A program made the position numbers and the translations under genes. From Apostichopus japonicus (lineage: Eukaryota; Echinodermata; Holothuroidea; Aspidochirotida; Stichopodidae), in the NCBI RefSeq assembly GCF_037975245.1, contig NC_092582.1, positions 17,200,577-17,264,576 of the forward strand: DNA of 64,000 nt, given 5' to 3'. The notes beneath the pieces were generated by a model. That model ran no database searches and was not told where the DNA came from. It saw nothing but the letters and a program-made list of their open reading frames with translations. Every line of letters begins with the position of its first letter. Position 1 is the first letter of the stretch. This document shows, one piece after another, positions 12,590 to 23,970 of this stretch.

Positions 12590-14310
12590 TCAAAATGGGT
12601 ACGAACTATTAATGGAATTAGATTTTCACAACACCGAGGGGGCACGTATGCCCTGTTCCTCGGCTTCATCTCCCTGCAATGACTTGTCACTGAATCACCA
12701 TTGCTGTGCAGGATCATAACAGGACAAATGGAACAAGGACAATATGCATCCTTTCATGTTCTTTACACTTACCTCATGTGTAAGCTGTCACATGTGTGTG
12801 TGTGACTAACATAACATTTAATACCCCTCTAGTTTAAACGTTCCTATAGTGACGGGGGTCCTATAGATATATAACACAACAAGTACAAATTAAGATTAAG
12901 TGAACAGGTAAAATGTCTGTCTGTTCTTTATTCACTGCTGTCTCGGACCATATACTTTTCCCCACAACTCCTGAACCAATCCAACGCACATATACATAAA
13001 GCTCAAGAATATCACTATTTTGTAAGAGCAGGGAGTTGTTCCATAACAACTCACTGGTAAGAGTATCAAACGCTGTACAAGACTAACAATAGGGGACACT
13101 CTCCATGCATGATGAAATGCAATAGGCCACCTAAGGTGCAGAAATTGAGTTATGCAAGTACATGCTGTCACCTAATACCCATGCGAAGTTGCCTTTGGAC
13201 ATGCGTAGTCGGCTGGAGAGCGTCCCCTGTAATACGGATGGAAGAAGGCTAAATATATCATCGAAAAACAAAATTACTAGACAGGGTAACAGACTGTGAC
13301 AGTGTTGTACAAATCATTCATCCTCTCCGTCTATCAGACGGCATATTGAACCCCGTTCTTTTTAAAGAAGCTTAGCTCATTTTAATATAATTTATAATCT
13401 GTTCTTTTGTTATATTATATGCTGATGTCGTCATGTACTAAATTTCCATTTCTCTCTTCTGTACGTATATTACTGTTAATGAAATATGATGCGTGTTGAT
13501 AACGCGAACGAAATACTAAATTGTCCTCCAATCATCACGTTTATACGAACGTCGTTAAGTGATTCGTCCATCCTCTCCACGTCGATCGAGTTTTGTTCTC
13601 AAGTTCAAGCATGGACATTTCAGAATCGTATATTGTACAATGAAAGCTCACACGCGTTGTTCTCAGCACTCTCAGCTTCTATTCACACTTGTTCTTGCTT
13701 CCCTCGTCGAACTTGAAAGCCACGCAACAATAGCAATTATGTATGCACTGTGTGACTTCACACCTCTCAATTCTAGTTCAAGCATTCCTCGCATGAACAT
13801 TCTTCCACAAATGTGTCATGTGTTGCTTCTGCCATGCTGTCACAAAACATTCGTCCTTCATAATACAACTAACTTCGCACAAGCGGGATGGTATTGTACC
13901 TCAAAACTCACATTTCTTTTCAATAGCAAATATAGCAAAACAGAAAAGCGTTTGAAAGCTAGCTGTCGTACTTACATATACCTGTAATAGAAAATGAAGG
14001 AAATGGATGAGTTATATGATTGAGAGGACCTCATAAGAACCTTGGGATGTTCGGTAAGAAAACAAATTGACAATTACAATGTTGTGCCTATTGCTACTAT
14101 GCATCATTTTATGAGTTTGAGAGGAAGTGGTGTAAAAGTCCCCCCCCCCACACCCTACCCCCTCAATCCATTATATCATCATATAACAAAGAACACGTCC
14201 GGACATTTTTTCAATTTTGACATCCTCATTTAAAGGACACTTGTTATTGCTATTGCTATATCGCTACGAGTATCGCTATTGTTATTGCCATTGTCATTGC
14301 AATTATTTTT
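12590..14310. other. No gene recognised
   Basis: The 142-codon frame 13559-13987 and the overlapping 13486-13716 contain internally similar words (agttcaagcat.. at about 13601 and 13777), which suggests repeat-derived sequence rather than a gene. A poly-C run lies at about 14140. Degenerate attgctattgcta repeats occur at 14240-14310. Confidence 0.4.
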
Positions 14311-14317
14311 ATTATTA

Positions 14318-14400
14318 TTATATATAATATATATATATATATAATATAGTATACCTATACGATAACTACGATAACAGCAAATAGGTATACTATATTATGT
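14318..14400. repeat. TA-rich tract with hairpin tatagtatacctat / ataggtatactata
   Basis: After a TA microsatellite, the word atatagtatacctat (about 14343-14358) is repeated inverted as ataggtatactatat (about 14381-14396), with a spacer of about 22 bases. It is probably a TA-repeat-born hairpin or the tail of a small element. Confidence 0.55.
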
Positions 14401-14869
14401 ACTTGCTCTACTGCTCTGTATTGATCCCTTTTGCAACTGGAAGTGAACATCTGAATCTTTGTTATAGGGATGTGGGCCTCAATGATAATACGGTATATCT
14501 GAATTTTGATTGGATTGTGAAGAAAGTCAGCCAACTCACCGGCGCATTGTATGTTGGACAGATAAGGTCATCGAGCTGCAGAAATGTAGCAAATGGTCTA
14601 TTATCTATGTCCGGATTTCTATTTCTATAGTAGTGTCCGGATAACTGTGTCATCGATAAAACTAACATAGTACACCAGTCTTGGGAATCGTATCCCTGAT
14701 GAGAAAATATATTTAATACGAAACATATTTACCATGTTCAAAGTGTCACAGGAAAAAGTGAAAACGATTCTTACAAAAACAAAAGTGAAACTACTTACCG
14801 TATATGAAATTGTAGAACCATATAAACGAGCAAAATAAACGAAACAGTTGATGAAAGTCATAGTAGTGT

Positions 14870-14925
14870 ATATTCAAACGTTTTCGAAGATTTCCCATCT
14901 TCCTCGTCAGGAAATAGATAACAAT
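14870..14925 (-). ncRNA. Hammerhead-like core downstream of a Penelope-like fragment (degenerate)
   Basis: On the minus strand the core CTGACGA (RC of 14904-14910) is followed by a stem-loop GAAGAT..ATCTTC and then GAAA (RC of 14882-14885), the conserved arrangement of a hammerhead ribozyme. Stem I could form imperfectly between TATTTC and GAATA. The helix III/cleavage segment has an extra A, so activity is doubtful. It lies about 90 bp past the stop codon of the Penelope-like frame at 15,002. This position fits the known occurrence of hammerhead motifs in Penelope-like elements. Confidence 0.5.
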
Positions 14926-15001
14926 ATAGTCACTTATGTGTAGTGCACACGAAAGTTGTAGTATTAATGTTGACTATCCATGTTCAAAGATATAGGAGGT
15001 T

Positions 15002-15605
15002 CTAAAATAAGTTGAGTATATAAGACGATCCATGTTGAAATAGTTGATTGTTTAAAACGGGTTTGAGTTTCTTGATGTACAGTGCCTCCTTAATTTTAAC
15101 TTCAAAGTCTGTATAGCCGCTGTCTATGACACTAAAGTTGGTGATGTTAGCTGTTTGGCAGTCTATACAGTGAGTGATATGCTCATAGATTGCAGATTTG
15201 TTAGATAAGTGCTCTTTGACCCTTGTAGCCAGATGTCTTTTAGTCTTACCGATGTAAGTTTGGTTCTTATCACAGGAACCTTCAAATGAATAGATGACAT
15301 TGGCTTTAAGGGTCATGGGGGTCTTATCTTTCAAAGAAAAGTAATCACCAACTTTAAACGTTTTGAAAACTATAATACACTTCTTGTTAATGCCTCGAAA
15401 ATGTTTAGTTAAGGATCTCTTGAAATTTAGTGAAGGGTGACCTATGAATGGAATGGTAATCATGTACTTACTGTCATCATCCTTATCCTGATTATCCACT
15501 TCAGAACTAAGTTTCTTATTGAGGAATTTGTTTACACACTCTTCCAAAATCCTGCTGGGATAACCGTTATGGTATAAAATCTCTTTGAATTTGAAATTGT
15601 AATAG
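15002..15605 (-). pseudogene. Penelope-like retroelement, 3' coding fragment with GIY-YIG endonuclease
   Basis: An open frame of 181 codons ends at 15,002, and coding similarity appears to continue upstream to about 15,605. The region IPFIGHPSLNFKRSL (residues 32-46), the SLKDKTP motif (71-77) and the endonuclease with VIY (84-86), YIG (98-100), KTKRHLATRVKEHL (101-114) and IKEALYIKK (152-160) are typical of the GIY-YIG domain of Penelope-like elements. The catalytic-type Tyr, Arg, His and Glu all seem present. The reverse transcriptase that should precede it is missing, so the copy is 5'-truncated, as is usual for these elements. A hammerhead-like core lies just downstream. Confidence 0.85.
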
Positions 15606-15619
15606 TGCAGTATATTTTG

Positions 15620-17539
15620 TATTTATAAAGTATGTTGTGTCTCACAGAAAAAAATAAAGTAATGTTATCTTCCATGATGAAAATACACCTTCTTTCAGTT
15701 GAAAAATGTCCAAAGGCTCCTAGACAATGATTATTTTAGCATGATAGCTTAATTTTGCAGAAGGCAAGTTCTGCAAAGCCTCACCGGTATCGTTCAATCA
15801 AGTTATTCTTCATACTCATCTATATTGTATTTTATTCTGCAGTTTTACTACATGTTTTGTGTCATATATTTATTTCCTGTTACATAGCGCTTTAGAGCAC
15901 TTTGTGGATTTTACGCTTTATGAAATAAATTATTATTATTAATTCGAAATTATGGTAAATTTAAATAATCGAGCGTTAGGCAAGTAACCAACCTTTATTC
16001 TAAATGACTTTATTATTTGAGTTTGATACAAATATGTTGATAACAATAAAGAAAACACACCAATAATTGCAGATTGAAAAGTGCGTTCATTTATACCAAA
16101 CTGTGGCACGCTTAATGCCCACAATCAGCATGAGGGTCAAATTGGCACCTGGCTCACTACTTAAGCTTCCATTCATATGGGGTCCTGTCACTAAATCATT
16201 TGCCCCTTTTAGCATTATAGAAGCGGTAATGTAAATACCATATGACGTTTTCCTTAATTCGGAATAACATATTAACCTAAAAGTAAGCCACTTCTGACCT
16301 GCAGTATTTTACCACCAAAATACAAATTGCTTCGAAGTTGAACGGGGAAAAGACTATGGGATAAAACGTTCTTGACAGTGGGTTAAAATAGGAAACCATG
16401 ATGATTTACTTTAAAATACTTAGATAAAATATTAATACGAATTAGTTGTTTCTTGACGTTAATTGATGAAAAATTTGATCAGCGTTAAGAGTAAATAATA
16501 GTATAATATTATTTCAAGGTAAGTATGAAAGGATCAACTACTCGTTGTGACTATGTATTAGAGGAAAGACGTAAGAGAAAGTTGATGAGAAGAACGCATG
16601 GAGGGTTCTACTTCTATTTGTTGCCTCCTCTTCCCTTTCAAAACTGTAAAATATATATAACATATTTAACATTGGTATTTTGAAAACTCAATATCAAGAT
16701 CTTTATCTCTTATTCGACTTCTCAGTGGGAGAGTAACATCTTGACTTGATGTTAAACCCTAATTTGCTCCATGCAGAGGATCACAGTATACTGATGGGTC
16801 TGTGAAATATTGTCATCAGGGGGTGATGTTAGTCAAAAGCTTTATGTTCTAAACCTACCAAATAAAATCACCTCATAGAAGGTCTGATAGATTTTGATTT
16901 TTGGTAGAAGTATTGGTATTATTATATTCTTCTTTTGGGAAAGATTTCAACTATGATCTACATCTTAATTGCAAAATTACATCATTGACACGTGCTCGTG
17001 CAATATGCATTCACAAACTGTCACCAAATTGATAAGAATTCATCAATCATCGCCATATGAATGTGATTTTGACTGAAACATGAAGACAGATAACAGCATA
17101 GTTGCAATGCAATCTTTCCAGCCATCAGAATATTTGTTTAATGAGGATGTTAAAAAGATAGTCCAGCCTAAAAGAGAAAAAAAAAAACATTCCGCTTTTT
17201 TCTTGGGCTGGTTAACGAGATGTTTCAAGTTCAGGTTCAAATGTCGCAAACGGACTCTAGAGATTGAATTGTACTGTACCAGGATTCTAAGAAATATAAT
17301 ACACTTTCATTAGCCACCTTTTGTATGGACTATCCTGTTAACAACACTCATAAATGGGTCTGAGATTAACGGCATTTTAGCTTACCAGATCACGTGCCTC
17401 GCATAATCCTCTAATCACAGTTTCTGTTGTTTTTTGCTCGCAATTAAAACGGTAACACTGTCCTATAGGAAAGTGGGTCTGTATGAACATTAAAAAAAAT
17501 ATATATTATTATATGAATTATATAAATATATATAGATGT

Positions 17540-17570
<31 letters not shown>
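15620..17570. other. No gene recognised
   Basis: AT-rich spacer. It contains a possible polyadenylation signal run (aaataaattattatt near 15,930) but no associated gene. Short frames at 17043-17313 on both strands overlap and show no domain. Confidence 0.45.
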
Positions 17571-17692
17571 AATGAAACGTAATGAGAAGGAAAATCCAAA
17601 ACAGTGAAAAAACTTCCAATCTCCACCGGGATTCGAACCCGGGCCTCTGGCTTTGTACGCGGACACCCTAACCAACTAGGCCATGGACGCTG
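17571..17692 (-). repeat. tRNA-derived SINE, copy A
   Basis: On the minus strand, GCGTCCATGGCCTAGTTGG provides an A-box-like segment and GGTTCGAATCC a perfect B-box. Anticodon-arm-like and T-arm-like stems (CCGGG/CCCGG) are still formable, followed by a non-tRNA tail (ttttttcactgttttggatt..) that runs into a TA microsatellite (17,515-17,570). Five copies of the same unit occur in this window, which makes it a SINE rather than a tRNA gene. Confidence 0.8.
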
Positions 17693-17940
17693 ATTGTATG
17701 TCTAGAGGTTCAAAACCGGTAAGGAAGGTCGTAATTTCACTGTAAGCGTCTGACACCTGTATCGAACAATACTAGTTCTGTTTTTGGTGACATATTTTGC
17801 CTTACTCTAGAGATCAAACATGATGCTAACCAACTTGAAAATCATTTGTGATTCCTAAAGCCGGATCTCGGAAGAGATACCTTGAACAGACTTTATGTTA
17901 ATGGAATGGAGGTAAACGACAAAGGCAAATGAATATATAT

Positions 17941-18034
17941 AAATGAAACGTAATGAGAAGGAAAATCCAGAACAGTGAAAAACTTCCAGCCTCCACCGGG
18001 ATTCGAACCCGGGCCTCCCGCTTTGTACGCGGAC
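17941..18034 (-). repeat. tRNA-derived SINE, copy B (head truncated)
   Basis: It has the same tail and B-box (ggattcgaacccgggcctcc on the plus strand) as copy A. The A-box side is replaced after gtacgcggac, leaving a 5'-truncated copy. A TA tract (18,061-18,126) follows on the truncated side. Confidence 0.75.
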
Positions 18035-18057
18035 AAATATAGCTAAACACTCATAGC

Positions 18058-18060
<3 letters not shown>

Positions 18061-18126
<66 letters not shown>
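18061..18126. repeat. TA microsatellite
   Basis: An uninterrupted (TA)n of about 66 bases next to a SINE copy and just before the first copy of the GGTAACTCGCATTAC 15-mer. Confidence 0.95.
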
Positions 18127-18128
<2 letters not shown>

Positions 18129-18138
18129 GCGATTCCAT

Positions 18139-20260
18139 GGTAACTCGCATTACACTTTTTCCTGTTTTTATAATCCAAGTGCTGTGGCTTGAATATGGGT
18201 AACTGTAATTCCTCAATTTTCTGTGGTGTTATATCCAAAATTCATAACTACAAAATGAAATTATCAAGAACTATAATTATGTTCGCCTTAATGTATGGTG
18301 CGCTTCCAAATATCGGTAACTCGCATTACGGAAAAAGGACACCTGAAAAATTGACACCGGTACAAAATGGCACCGTGCTCAAACAAAGAATGATGTTTTC
18401 AATTGCATACATGTACAAGATATCTACCCCACTGATGTTTATATATCAGCAGTAGAAAATATGAAACAACTTCAAATGTGGTATAGAGGGGGGAAAGTCT
18501 GGTAACTCGCATTACGGTAACTCGCATTACACTTTGTCCAGTCATCGATTTTGCTCTTTATTGATCAAATTCTTTGAAAAAGATATGCTTCAAAGTCATT
18601 TTTAAACACTTGGAACTCTTAGAAATTCTTAGAAACTGTAAAACACTTTACAAAACTTTTAACAACAATTAGCAAAAACTTTATCCATCCTGACAATTAT
18701 ATCAATAATAATCGAAGCTGATTGAACCAGAAAATTCAACTGAACAATTGTTGATTAACAAGTTTGCAATGTCCATTCTTGAATTATCACTCCAAATTTC
18801 CAATCAAGCTAATCCAAGCAAAACTGGTAGCTCTCCGCTTCCATTTTAATGTCTCAAAACATGTACTGAAAGTTAAACAGGTTCAAAGCTTATAGTGAAT
18901 TACAATAAAAGTTTCTTTGGCATGTTGATTTGTGATTGGAACTTCGAAAAATTGTACTTAGGGTTCTTAGGAAAAGCATGAAACTAATAAAACAATCCTC
19001 GTCCCTAATTCTATCAGTATAATAACATTATCAACAATAACACAATAGATGTATCATCATGCAGAATGAGGGCATGATGGTAGGCCATTCTAGATAACCT
19101 TGAATGAATGGTGTTTTGTATCAAATTAGAATTTTCATGCAAACTTGATATGGCAACGACTATTAGCAATCAAAGACACTCCCAACTTCTTTATCATCTG
19201 GCTTCAACGATAGAAAGTGTTGTCATCCATGTGGTTCGGCCATTTCCAGTTTATCGATCGTTCCTGTGAAATCCGGTGGCCTGCTCTATTTTGTGTAATT
19301 TGGGTATTTGAAATGCTTTGGAGTAAAGGCTGATTTTCACATTGTAGTGACTTAAGCCATTCATATTGGGGAAGGGTTTTGCATATCATGATATTTGGGA
19401 ACACACATTTGACTTGGTAAACCACAACAATCTATCCCAACTGACCAAGCCTCCGCAACACCGTCCCTCCCCCCCCCCCCGTGGCCCCAATCTTCCCTTC
19501 TGCAAAATCCCCTTCAGCCCCCCCCCCCCTCTGCCCATCCCCACTAATTCCGAGGTGCCCAAACCCTTGGCGACATCAGTTTCATATCAAGAATTATTTC
19601 CATCAGGATGTAAGGCACATTATAATGGCCATGATTTACAATATTTGCCCATCCAAGAACATACTAGATTACTATGTGATAGGCTACAGACTAATATAGC
19701 CTAAGCTCTCACAATTTGTCCTAAATATTGTATTAAGCAATTAATATCCCATGACAAAAAAAATGTTAATGTTAAAATGGAGAAAGGAAGTTCTTACTTT
19801 ACTCATTTGATGATGTCACAGTTGAATGCAACATGGGAGGTCCGTGATTCCACAAAGGTCAGGTGTTAAAATCATCAATGTCTGTTGAAACTGTCCTAAG
19901 GGTCACATGTGATGTAACGGAGGTTGCAGTGCATTCTGGGTACAGGAAGTACCTACTGTGCACACCTTATAAAAGTATATATTGGGCTCTATTGCTTTGT
20001 TGATCAGTAGTACTGCAAGTGTGCTTTGTGAGATTGGAATAATATATGGTAACTCGCATTACAGAGGTAACTCGCATTACTGGTAACTCGCATTACAGTT
20101 TTCAATGGCTCTTTATATCTATATACTAGGTACATTTCTAATTCTTTCAACTATTGATATACTCTTTACTTTGACTAGAAGCATAATATGTAATGGCAGG
20201 AAATTATCTGCTGCAGTGAAAAAAAAGTTAAAAACTTGGTCTCTCGGTAACTCGTATTAC
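18139..20260 (+). repeat. Dispersed array of the 15-mer GGTAACTCGCATTAC
   Basis: Eight copies in one orientation lie at 18139, 18315, 18501, 18516, 20048, 20066, 20082 and 20246 (the last with one mismatch). They form a left group and a right group separated by 1.5 kb. A weaker relative (ggtaactgtaattcc) lies near 18197. Spacings within tandem pairs are 15, 16 and 18 bases, so the repeat is not a coding repeat. The motif has an outer dyad, GTAA-N6-TTAC. I recognise no gene between 18,531 and 20,047; poly-C runs lie at about 19,469 and 19,520. Confidence 0.85.
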
Positions 20261-20423
20261 GCTCTCAAATCAGCTCTGTGTCGTTACAGCCATATGCCTA
20301 CAAACCAAAATTGTTTAGGGGAATGGTAATATTATTTTTATATATCAGTAATGGTACTACCAATACATATATATATCAAATTTATTTAGGGTGCTTTCAA
20401 ATATGGAATCTGAGACTATATAT

Positions 20424-20430
20424 ATAAGAC

Positions 20431-20476
<46 letters not shown>
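20424..20476. repeat. TA microsatellite
   Basis: (TA)n tract abutting the 3' side of the Penelope-like fragment and its hammerhead motif on the minus strand. Confidence 0.9.
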
Positions 20477-20478
<2 letters not shown>

Positions 20479-20569
20479 GTGTATAAAATGTTCCAAGTAG
20501 AACACGATAGAGTGCTCAATTCCACGTTATGAAGAAGAGCGTAATGTAAATTTTGATTTTTGCAACCAA

Positions 20570-20613
20570 ACCTCTACTCAGAGTTTCATGCTTACTAGCA
20601 ATCGTCAGGAGGT
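20570..20613 (-). ncRNA. Hammerhead ribozyme motif of a Penelope-like element
   Basis: On the minus strand, stem I ACCTC (20609-20613) pairs with GAGGT (20570-20574). The core CTGACGA (20602-20608), stem II TGCT/AGCA with loop AGTA, and GAAA (20584-20587) follow in order. Helix III is very short (A-U and C-G pairs around loop TCTGA), ending in the cleavage triplet GTA just before stem I. This matches the minimal hammerhead architecture reported for Penelope-like elements. The base of stem II has a T-T mismatch. It sits 12-55 bases past the stop codon of the fragment at 20,625. Confidence 0.7.
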
Positions 20614-20624
20614 GTACTAAAAAG

Positions 20625-20890
20625 CTATCGCTCTTTCATCTTAGTTTCGACTTTATTTTGGGGGTGTTTTGGTTGGTGTCTGCAGCTTGCGAGGATTTCT
20701 GATCTTTTGTTCAAGAGATTAGGGCTAGAATGATCTATTATTGCTAGTTTCTCGGCCTGGCATAAATTACAAGAACCTGAGCTGTTGATCAGTGTGTTTG
20801 ATCTCCTGACAATGGACCAGGAGATTTGGAAGGCTCTATTACTTTCTTTTAGAGACCAAACATGCTTTCAAATGTAACCAAACCCGTTTA
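20625..20890 (-). pseudogene. Penelope-like retroelement, C-terminal coding fragment
   Basis: The minus-strand translation from about 20,890 to the TAG at 20,625-20,627 reads through WSLKES, FQISWSIVRRS, CNLCQAEKLAI and LLNKRSEILASCRH in order. I recognise these as the conserved C-terminal end of GIY-YIG-bearing Penelope-like proteins (the IKWRI, CNLC, LLNKRSEL, CRH motifs). Only about 85 residues remain, so the copy is strongly 5'-truncated. A well-formed hammerhead motif lies immediately downstream. Confidence 0.7.
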
Positions 20891-22551
20891 TTGCTTATTA
20901 GCCGTAAATACGGGAAATTACGAGACAACAGCGACGAACCGGTAGAGTGTAGTATTTATATTATTTTTGAATCGGGTGGACACAAATTTACGAGGAATTT
21001 ACGAGCGAGCCCACCTCTAAGTTAACCTAACTCCACACATATTTTTGTAGCCTATTTTTTTTAAATTCCTGTTTTATGGGATAGACTCTATAGGCATATG
21101 TAATATGAAGGTAGTAGGATGTTTAATTGCTGAGAAATGAGACCTCATAAGTCAAGAAAATGCCAAAATGCTGCGGTGGCGACAAATTGCGGAATTTCAA
21201 AGTGTGATAAATCGGCCAATTGTGAAGCAATGCAACTGATTTTTTTCAGAATATGCCTATTTAATAGTGTTCCAATCATACAATAAATTTTGGAATTTTT
21301 CAAAGATGTCCAATTACAACATACTCCAAAATTTGGTGATTTGATATGGAATGACCTTTACCTTTAAAGCAGCATTTCCTTATTGATGTGGCAGTTTCAA
21401 TTAACTTGATTATACAACAGAGGGACAGGTCTCATAGTTAATATTAACAGTTATCAGATTCACCCTTTGTATGCTGAACTGAAAAGTCTCCTGCACAAAT
21501 CGAATAGAAATCTAAGAAATCCCAACAACTTGCCAAAATACAGAACACAAGTCTACAGAAACTCTGTCATATACTGTTGTGCTGTAAGCATTCAATCCGA
21601 GCACTTAAAAGGGTTTGTTGTAGTTGGTTATTTTGTTATATCGTTTTATGTATTAACTTTTGTATTTGTAGATGTATTTTATATGAGATCCTAACATCTT
21701 ACCCATTTTCTCCCCTTTCCCTGTTATATTAGTTATACTTTTATATGTAAAATGGAATGAATACATGACATAATTTGAAGATTATTGGGTCATATTTTAC
21801 CCATACATAAGACGGGGTCAAATGTTAATCAGACTCATAAGGTCATGCCCATGAAAATAAGGTCTGATCAGTGGCCAGCAATATGGCAGTTCTGACCCAT
21901 GTTAGGCGGCTCACAAGGGATTTAAGACCTATTTGGTCAACATCATTGTGTTTTAGTTCCCATGTTCAAGTGTGTATAAGATATATAAAGGAAATCACAT
22001 AATACGACGAAACGAAATACAGACCAATCGTTTTCAATTAAAGAAAAACTTTATTTTGCTTCTTTCCCGAATGATTTCATCTGAGCAAAGTCTTACATCA
22101 AACACGTTTAAGGATAGGATAAGTTGGAATTAGATGATGGTTGAATTCATCCAAATTTGTGGGTGGGGAGGGAGAGGATGATCATGCTACATTTTAGAAA
22201 TAAAATAACAAGAAGAGTACCATGGAAGGAAGTTGTTATGGCCACTCTAGTCAGCCTAAACGTATGAAAATGTTGACCATTTATAACATCATTTCAACTC
22301 CAATACATTGCGAGTATATCCTCTTCTCATGCACAGAAGCAAATGTAATTAGCGGCGGTTTTGTTCAATTCAGCATTTCGTTGTAGTTGATAAATGGCCT
22401 TTAAGAATTAGAAGTGAATATTGTTATTCATTCGCGCAGTTCTCCAACTTGAGCCTGGTAATATGAAAGAGACAGAGAGAGGAAATTCTTGAAAATTTCA
22501 TATGAGTTTAAAATTGGGACAAACAATGACGAGATAGAAATGTTAGATATG

Positions 22552-22554
<3 letters not shown>
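20891..22554. other. No gene recognised
   Basis: AT-rich sequence with scattered short frames and no recognisable repeat structure or domain. It lies between the Penelope-like fragment and the microsatellite next to the Polinton. Confidence 0.4.
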
Positions 22555-22605
<51 letters not shown>

Positions 22606-22639
22606 CCGGTATATATATATATATATATATACCGGTATA

Positions 22640-22679
<40 letters not shown>

Positions 22680-22681
22680 CC

Positions 22682-22715
<34 letters not shown>
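22552..22715. repeat. TA microsatellite with regularly spaced ACCGGT interruptions
   Basis: A TA tract of about 160 bases is interrupted three times by the palindrome ACCGGT and twice by CATA. The whole tract is nearly self-complementary. It lies about 115 bases left of the Polinton end. Confidence 0.9.
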
Positions 22716-22721
<6 letters not shown>

Positions 22722-22831
22722 ATTTAATGTTGATAGATAGAATTATTCTCTTGATTGGAAATATGCAATCAACACAAGGTTCAACTATCTTAGGAAGACA
22801 GTAATACATCTCAAGACCTACAGCACATACT

Positions 22832-22990
22832 AGTAGTAGTAACGATGGTGAAGGACACTCTATTGTTAAGGGATTTTATTAATATTAATATTGTTATTAA
22901 TATTTTTATGATTTTTTTCATGAAATATTTTATGAATTTTTTTATGAATTTTTTTTATGAATTTTGATATATGATTTTGATATATGATTT
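22832..22990 (+). repeat. Polinton left terminal inverted repeat
   Basis: It begins AGTAGTAGTAACGATGGTG and continues with tctattgttaaggga and the symmetric AT word ttaatattaatattgttatt. It then grades into repeats of tttttttatgaatt. The first 95 bases or so match the right end at roughly 90% by eye; the inner part is a simple-sequence version of the same repeat. Confidence 0.9.
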
Positions 22991-23588
22991 TGATATTTGT
23001 TATTATTATTATTATCATTATGTTTTATTAAAATAAATTGTATGATGTCATATGACAGAACGCCCTCTATTAACAAAGTTTTAGGCTTAAGTGCGCTCTC
23101 CTTTTCCAAAGTTTTGAGAGAGAAACATGACACGTTGGCAACAAGTTCTGATATGATTGGCATTAACAGCGGGGGGTGTGTTAATGATTGAAAAGGTATC
23201 TTAATGAGGAGCTTAAGTAGAGTGCTCTTATGTATGATGATAAGAATGATGGCGAAGCGGAAGTAAAGAAAGCTTTAGAAATGATTGCGACGGATTATTG
23301 TAAAAAACCCAATAATCACTTTGAAGATGGGATGAGGGTATTTTTCACTATACGGGTTTATTTGTGTCATAAGGAGACAAACGGACGTAGCTTAATTATG
23401 AAAGCAATGATTAAGGGCGGATAAGGGTACCCACGTGTTTAACCTTATGTTTTTGATGGAAAGGGCTTACAGGCGTTTCATTGTTCTAAGATAAAAACAG
23501 AGATATTGGTGAGTTGTAAAACCCTTTATAAGATCACTCTGCATCAAAGCATCTCACTGTTCACATCGTTCCTCAGCCAATCTCAACT
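22991..23588 (+). CDS. Possible small Polinton gene (65 codons, 23,230-23,424)
   Basis: Between the left repeat and the minisatellite the only candidate is a plus-strand frame at 23,230-23,424. It reads as a soluble, acidic-then-basic small protein (EAEVKKALEMIATDYCKK, then RVYLCHKETNGRS). I do not recognise it. Its position and coding-like composition make it a possible left-end Polinton gene; the rest of the interval shows nothing. Confidence 0.3.
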
Positions 23589-23945
23589 CTTTGGACTTAG
23601 AATATTTTTGCTGTTCAGCTATCTGAAATCTTTGGACTTAGAATATTTTTGCTGCTTTAAACCTCTCAAAAGTTTGGACTTAGAATATTTTTGCTGTTCA
23701 ACTATCTGAAAGTTCGGACTTAGAATATTTTTGCTGTTCAACTATCTGAAAAGTTCGGACTTAGAATATTTTTGCTGCTTCAAACCTCTCAAAAGTTTGG
23801 ACTTAGAATATTTTTGCTGTTCAACTATCTGAAAGTTCGGACTTAGAATATTTTTGCTGCTTCAAACTTCTCAAAAGTTTGGACTTGAAGAACATTTTTG
23901 CTGTTTCAACTATCTTAAAGTTTGGACTTAGTCATTTTTATGGAT
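23588..23945 (+). repeat. 40-bp minisatellite, about nine copies
   Basis: The unit is ttggacttagaatatttttg followed alternately by ctgttcaactatctgaaag or ctgcttcaaacctctcaaaag. It repeats about nine times with little divergence and breaks down just before the start codon of the PC4-like gene at 23,971. The two half-unit variants are interleaved rather than grouped. Confidence 0.9.
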
Positions 23946-23970
23946 TCTTGATTTGGACGACATTTATATC

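Noticed and set aside
13559-13987. 142-codon plus-strand gene
   Set aside because: No domain or splice signals, odd composition and internally repeated words; it overlaps another open frame.
17640-17690. tRNA gene on the minus strand
   Set aside because: The cloverleaf-like head and perfect B-box are shared by five copies with the same non-tRNA tail, so this is a SINE.
22543-22809. Tyr/Ile-repeat proteins on both strands
   Set aside because: Translations of a TA microsatellite, open in several frames because of periodicity.
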